From: Streptomyces sp. GESEQ-4
GTDB taxonomy: Bacteria > Actinomycetota > Actinomycetes > Streptomycetales > Streptomycetaceae
DNA: 64,000 nucleotides
Direction of reading: 5' to 3'
NCBI RefSeq assembly: GCF_017948455.1
Contig: NZ_JAFFSU010000001.1
Location: 248,001 to 312,000 of the forward strand
Shown: positions 61,646 through 64,000 of the stretch, piece by piece
Position numbering within the stretch: the first letter of the stretch is position 1
Layout: each line of letters starts with the position of its first letter
Position numbers and translations under genes: made by a program
Notes under the pieces: model-generated
What the model was told of the DNA's origin: nothing
The model's input: only the letters and a program-made list of their open reading frames with translations
Database searches by the model: none

Positions 61646-61722
61646 GCAGCGCCCCGAAGGGGCGCGGGGAACTGCGCGACCAGCCACAACGAGCCCGCAG
61701 ACGATTGACGGCACGGCCCACA
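61646..61722 (-). repeat. dispersed intergenic hairpin repeat, copy G
   Basis: Reverse-oriented short-form copy: GGCAGCGCCCCGAAGGGGCG, then CGGGGAACTGCGCGACCAGCC. It lies in the gap between the convergent oxidoreductase and membrane protein genes. Confidence 0.85.
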
Positions 61723-61733
61723 GCGGCGCTATC

Positions 61734-62690
61734 TCAGATGACCTTCATCCGCACCAACGCCCCCAACGTCAACGCCCCCGGCAGAATCGGCACCCACACA
61801 GTGATGATCCGGTAGGCAAGCACCACGGCCGTGGCCACGGCAACCGGCCCGCCCGCCGCGACCAGAGCGACGATCAGCGCGGCCTCGACGGAACCGATGC
61901 CCCCGGGCGTCGGTATCAGCGCGACCGCGACCGTCGCCGCCAGATACGCGACCACCATGTACGCGGGCGGCACCGGCAGCCCCAACGCCAGCCCCACCGC
62001 GACCAGTCCGGCCGCCTGCAGGGCGGGGAAGGCCAACGAGCCGCCCCACAGGGCCACCGCCCGCCAGGGCCGGGTGTGCACGGCCCGCGCCTCGCCCAGC
62101 GCGGTCCGCACGAAGGTGAAGACGACGGTGCGCAGCTTCCGTACGAGCAGCAGGACCAGCAGCGCGACGGCGGCCACCACGCCGATGCCGGTCAGCAACG
62201 GGCCCGCCACGCCGTCCGGCAGGAGCGAACCGAGTTGCAGCGCGTGCGGGAAGGCGATCAGCAGGGCCGCCAGCATGCCCACACGGGCGATCGACTCGGC
62301 CAGCAGATAGAGCGCGACCGCGGCCGACGAGCGGGCCAGCGGAACGCCGCACACCGCCATGAACCGCAGATTGACCGCGCTGGCCCCGAGACCGGTCGGC
62401 AACAGATGGTTGGCGGCGCCCGCGGCGAACTGCGTGGCCAGCAACCGCCGTACCGGAAGCCGCTCGACGAGCGCGCCCTGCCGCGCGGCGGACGCGGCGA
62501 CCCAGGTGCCGCAGGTGGCCGCGCCGGCGGCCAGCAGCCACGGCCACTCGGCGTGGCGCAGGTGTCCGAAGCCCTCCACGAGCACGGACCAGTGGCGCAC
62601 GGCGACCCACAGCACGAGCGCGAGCGGGACCAGCATCAGTATCTGCCGGTACGGGAGGCGCTTGAGGCCTCGGGGAAGACGCACGACCAT
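61734..62690 (-). CDS. UPF0104-type integral membrane protein (lysyl-PG synthase N-domain-like)
   Basis: A 318-residue protein with about eight membrane segments, for example LMLVPLALVLWVAVRHWSVL, LLAAGAATCGTWVAASAAR and YMVVAYLAATVAVALIPTPG. PTPGGIGSVEAALIVALVAAG is the signature of the UPF0104/flippase-like family. The start is ATG 62688-62690, or the GTG before it. Such proteins act as lipid or polyprenol flippases, or as MprF N-terminal domains. It stands alone and is divergent from the ABC exporter. Confidence 0.88.
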   Translation of the reverse strand: MVVRLPRGLKRLPYRQILMLVPLALVLWVAVRHWSVLVEGFGHLRHAEWPWLLAAGAATCGTWVAASAARQGALVERLPVRRLLATQFAAGAANHLLPTGLGASAVNLRFMAVCGVPLARSSAAVALYLLAESIARVGMLAALLIAFPHALQLGSLLPDGVAGPLLTGIGVVAAVALLVLLLVRKLRTVVFTFVRTALGEARAVHTRPWRAVALWGGSLAFPALQAAGLVAVGLALGLPVPPAYMVVAYLAATVAVALIPTPGGIGSVEAALIVALVAAGGPVAVATAVVLAYRIITVWVPILPGALTLGALVRMKVI

Positions 62691-62808
62691 CACATCGTGA
62701 GAGGTTCTCCGCGCCAGGACAACGGCAGGTTGCGGGAGTGGGGCCGGAGGCTGACACGCCGGGCACGGCCTCGCGTCCATCGTGTGCCCGGACGGTGCCG
62801 ATTCGGCG

Positions 62809-62839
62809 TTGACCTCAAGGATGGTTGAGGGCCTACGGT
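62809..62839 (+). promoter_or_regulatory. SoxR/MerR-type promoter of the ABC exporter
   Basis: The -35 TTGACC (62809-62814) and -10 TACGGT (62834-62839) are 19 bp apart, the long spacing of MerR-family promoters. CCTCAAGGATGGTTGAGG (62813-62830) fills the spacer and matches the SoxR box CCTCAAG-N4-CTTGAGG with one mismatch. The exporter ATG is 7 bp downstream of the -10, so the mRNA is probably leaderless. Confidence 0.85.
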
Positions 62840-62846
62840 CCCTGTC

Positions 62847-64000
62847 ATGAGTATGGAGATCACAGCCTGGACACAGCTGCAGAGTGTCATGAGCGCCCAG
62901 CAGGAGCGCCGTCCCCTCGCCCGCGCGACGCTGCGCCGCATAGGCGCGTTCGCCCGCCCGCACCGTGTGCGCATCATTCGCTTCGTGGGTCTCGGGGTGC
63001 TCACGGCCCTGCTCGCCGTCGCCACCCCTGTCCTGGCCGGCTACGTCGTGGACGCGATCGTGACGGGCGACGACGAGGGGACCGTCGTACGCCTCGCGCT
63101 CCTCATCGCGCTCATCGCGGTCGTCGAGGCGGCACTCGGCATCCTCGGCCGACGGCTTTCGGCCACCCTCGGGGAGGGGCTCATCCTCGATCTGCGGACG
63201 GCTGTGTTCGATCATGTGCAGCGCATGCCGGTCGCGTTCTTCACACGCACGCGTACGGGAGCGCTCGTCAGCCGTCTCAACAACGATGTGATCGGCGCGC
63301 AGCGGGCGTTCAGCAACACCCTGTCCGGCGTGGTCAGCAACGTCGTCACGCTCCTTCTCACCCTCGCCGTCATGCTCACCCTGTCCTGGCAGATCACACT
63401 GCTCTCGCTCGTCCTGCTCCCGGTGTTCGTCGTCCCCGCGCGGCGGATGGGCAGCCGCATGGCCCGGATGCAGCGGGAGGCGGCGACGCTCAACGCGGCG
63501 ATGGGCACCCGGATGACCGAGCGGTTCTCGGCGCCGGGCGCCACCCTGGTCAAGCTCTTCGGGCGCCCGGAGGAGGAGTCCGAGGAGTTCGCGGCCCGTG
63601 CCCGCCGGGTCCGGGACATCGGCGTACGGACGGCCACGGCCCAGTCGGCGTTCATCACCGCCCTCACCCTGGTGTCGGCCCTCGCACTCGCCCTCGTCTA
63701 CGGCCTCGGCGGCTGGTTCGCCCTGCGCGGCACACTGGAGCCGGGCGCCGTCGTCGCGCTGGCGCTGCTGCTGACCCGCCTCTACGCACCGCTGACCGCC
63801 CTCGCCGGCGCCCGCGTCGAGGTGATGAGCGCCCTGGTCAGCTTCGAGCGGGTCTTCGAAGTCCTCGACCTGAAGCCGCTGATCGAGGACAAACCGGATG
63901 CCCGGCAGGTGCCCGACGGCCCGGTCGCCGTCGCCTTCGAGAACGTCCGCTTCGCCTACCCCTCCGCCGACAAGGTCTCCCTGGCCTCCCTGGAGGAAGT
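62847..64000 (+). CDS. ABC exporter, permease-ATPase fusion (3' end outside window)
   Basis: The first 384 residues of a half-size ABC exporter. The membrane domain (FVGLGVLTALLAVATPVLAG, RTGALVSRLNNDVIGAQRAF, LVSALALALVYGLGGWFAL) is complete and the ATPase domain begins at VAFENVRFAYPSAD; Walker motifs lie beyond the right edge. It probably exports a drug or lipid-like compound. The preceding promoter is SoxR-like, and Streptomyces SoxR is known to activate ABC exporters against redox-active antibiotics. Confidence 0.92.
   Translation, partial: MSMEITAWTQLQSVMSAQQERRPLARATLRRIGAFARPHRVRIIRFVGLGVLTALLAVATPVLAGYVVDAIVTGDDEGTVVRLALLIALIAVVEAALGILGRRLSATLGEGLILDLRTAVFDHVQRMPVAFFTRTRTGALVSRLNNDVIGAQRAFSNTLSGVVSNVVTLLLTLAVMLTLSWQITLLSLVLLPVFVVPARRMGSRMARMQREAATLNAAMGTRMTERFSAPGATLVKLFGRPEEESEEFAARARRVRDIGVRTATAQSAFITALTLVSALALALVYGLGGWFALRGTLEPGAVVALALLLTRLYAPLTALAGARVEVMSALVSFERVFEVLDLKPLIEDKPDARQVPDGPVAVAFENVRFAYPSADKVSLASLEE

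Noticed and set aside
62760..63215. N-terminal extension of the UPF0104 membrane protein into the exporter gene
   Set aside because: The extension is antisense to the exporter. Family length and membrane start agree with ATG 62688-62690.

Overview
This window is high-GC (about 70% or more) actinobacterial DNA. Strong codon-position GC bias, frequent GTG starts, many ATGA/GTGA/TGATG stop-start overlaps, LAL- and TetR-type regulators and a monomeric isocitrate dehydrogenase all point to a Streptomyces chromosome. I see no rRNA, tRNA, CRISPR array or transposase.

Region 1 (1-30 kb) is a large acyl-CoA catabolic cluster. It holds five crotonase-fold enoyl-CoA hydratases/isomerases, four acyl-CoA dehydrogenases (two adjacent, like the alpha2beta2 enzymes of steroid side-chain degradation), three MaoC/hot-dog proteins (two adjacent), a class III CoA-transferase, an adenylate-forming CoA ligase, a PaaI thioesterase, SDR dehydrogenases, two thiolases, a GMC oxidoreductase and an F420-type luciferase-like oxidoreductase. 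It also holds a protein fusing an HMG-CoA-synthase-like domain to a DUF35 domain. A FadR/GntR-type regulator sits inside it, and AT-rich motifs recur in its divergent promoters. No steroid-ring genes are visible, so the substrate is open; a branched or alicyclic acid, or an isoprenoid side chain, is plausible. Three proteins have recognisable enzyme folds with altered catalytic residues: a GH1-fold protein, a beta-lactamase-fold protein and the HMGCS-like fusion. A separate TetR/MDR oxidoreductase pair with a three-site operator lies at 11.7-13.4 kb.

Region 2 (29.6-37.7 kb) has a frameshifted imine-reductase-like gene beside an HxlR regulator. Next comes a complete branched-chain-type ABC importer in which two permeases and one ATPase are fused into one 894-residue protein, divergent from the binding lipoprotein and the second ATPase. 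A LysR regulator and a cupin/DoxX pair follow.

Region 3 (38.4-46.8 kb) is a protease and signalling island: a matrixin-like zinc protease without a signal peptide, a LAL regulator, a TPR-CHAT caspase-like protein, and an overlapping operon of an S8 protease without a signal peptide, an ECF-type sigma factor and an acidic protein with in-frame EEGL repeats. This is the best candidate for an undescribed system.

Region 4 (46.9-64 kb) is mostly housekeeping or accessory: a P450, an N-formylglutamate amidohydrolase-like protein, isocitrate dehydrogenase, a secreted M1 peptidase, a MscS channel, an amino acid permease, a glycerol-catabolic-type set (FGGY kinase, FAD dehydrogenase with a BFD domain, second FAD oxidoreductase), a UPF0104-type membrane protein and an ABC exporter at the right edge behind a SoxR-type promoter. 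Seven copies of a dispersed hairpin-forming repeat mark gene ends; all five solitary copies lie in convergent gaps. Several short tandem arrays with 9-17 bp periods occur at gene junctions or promoters.
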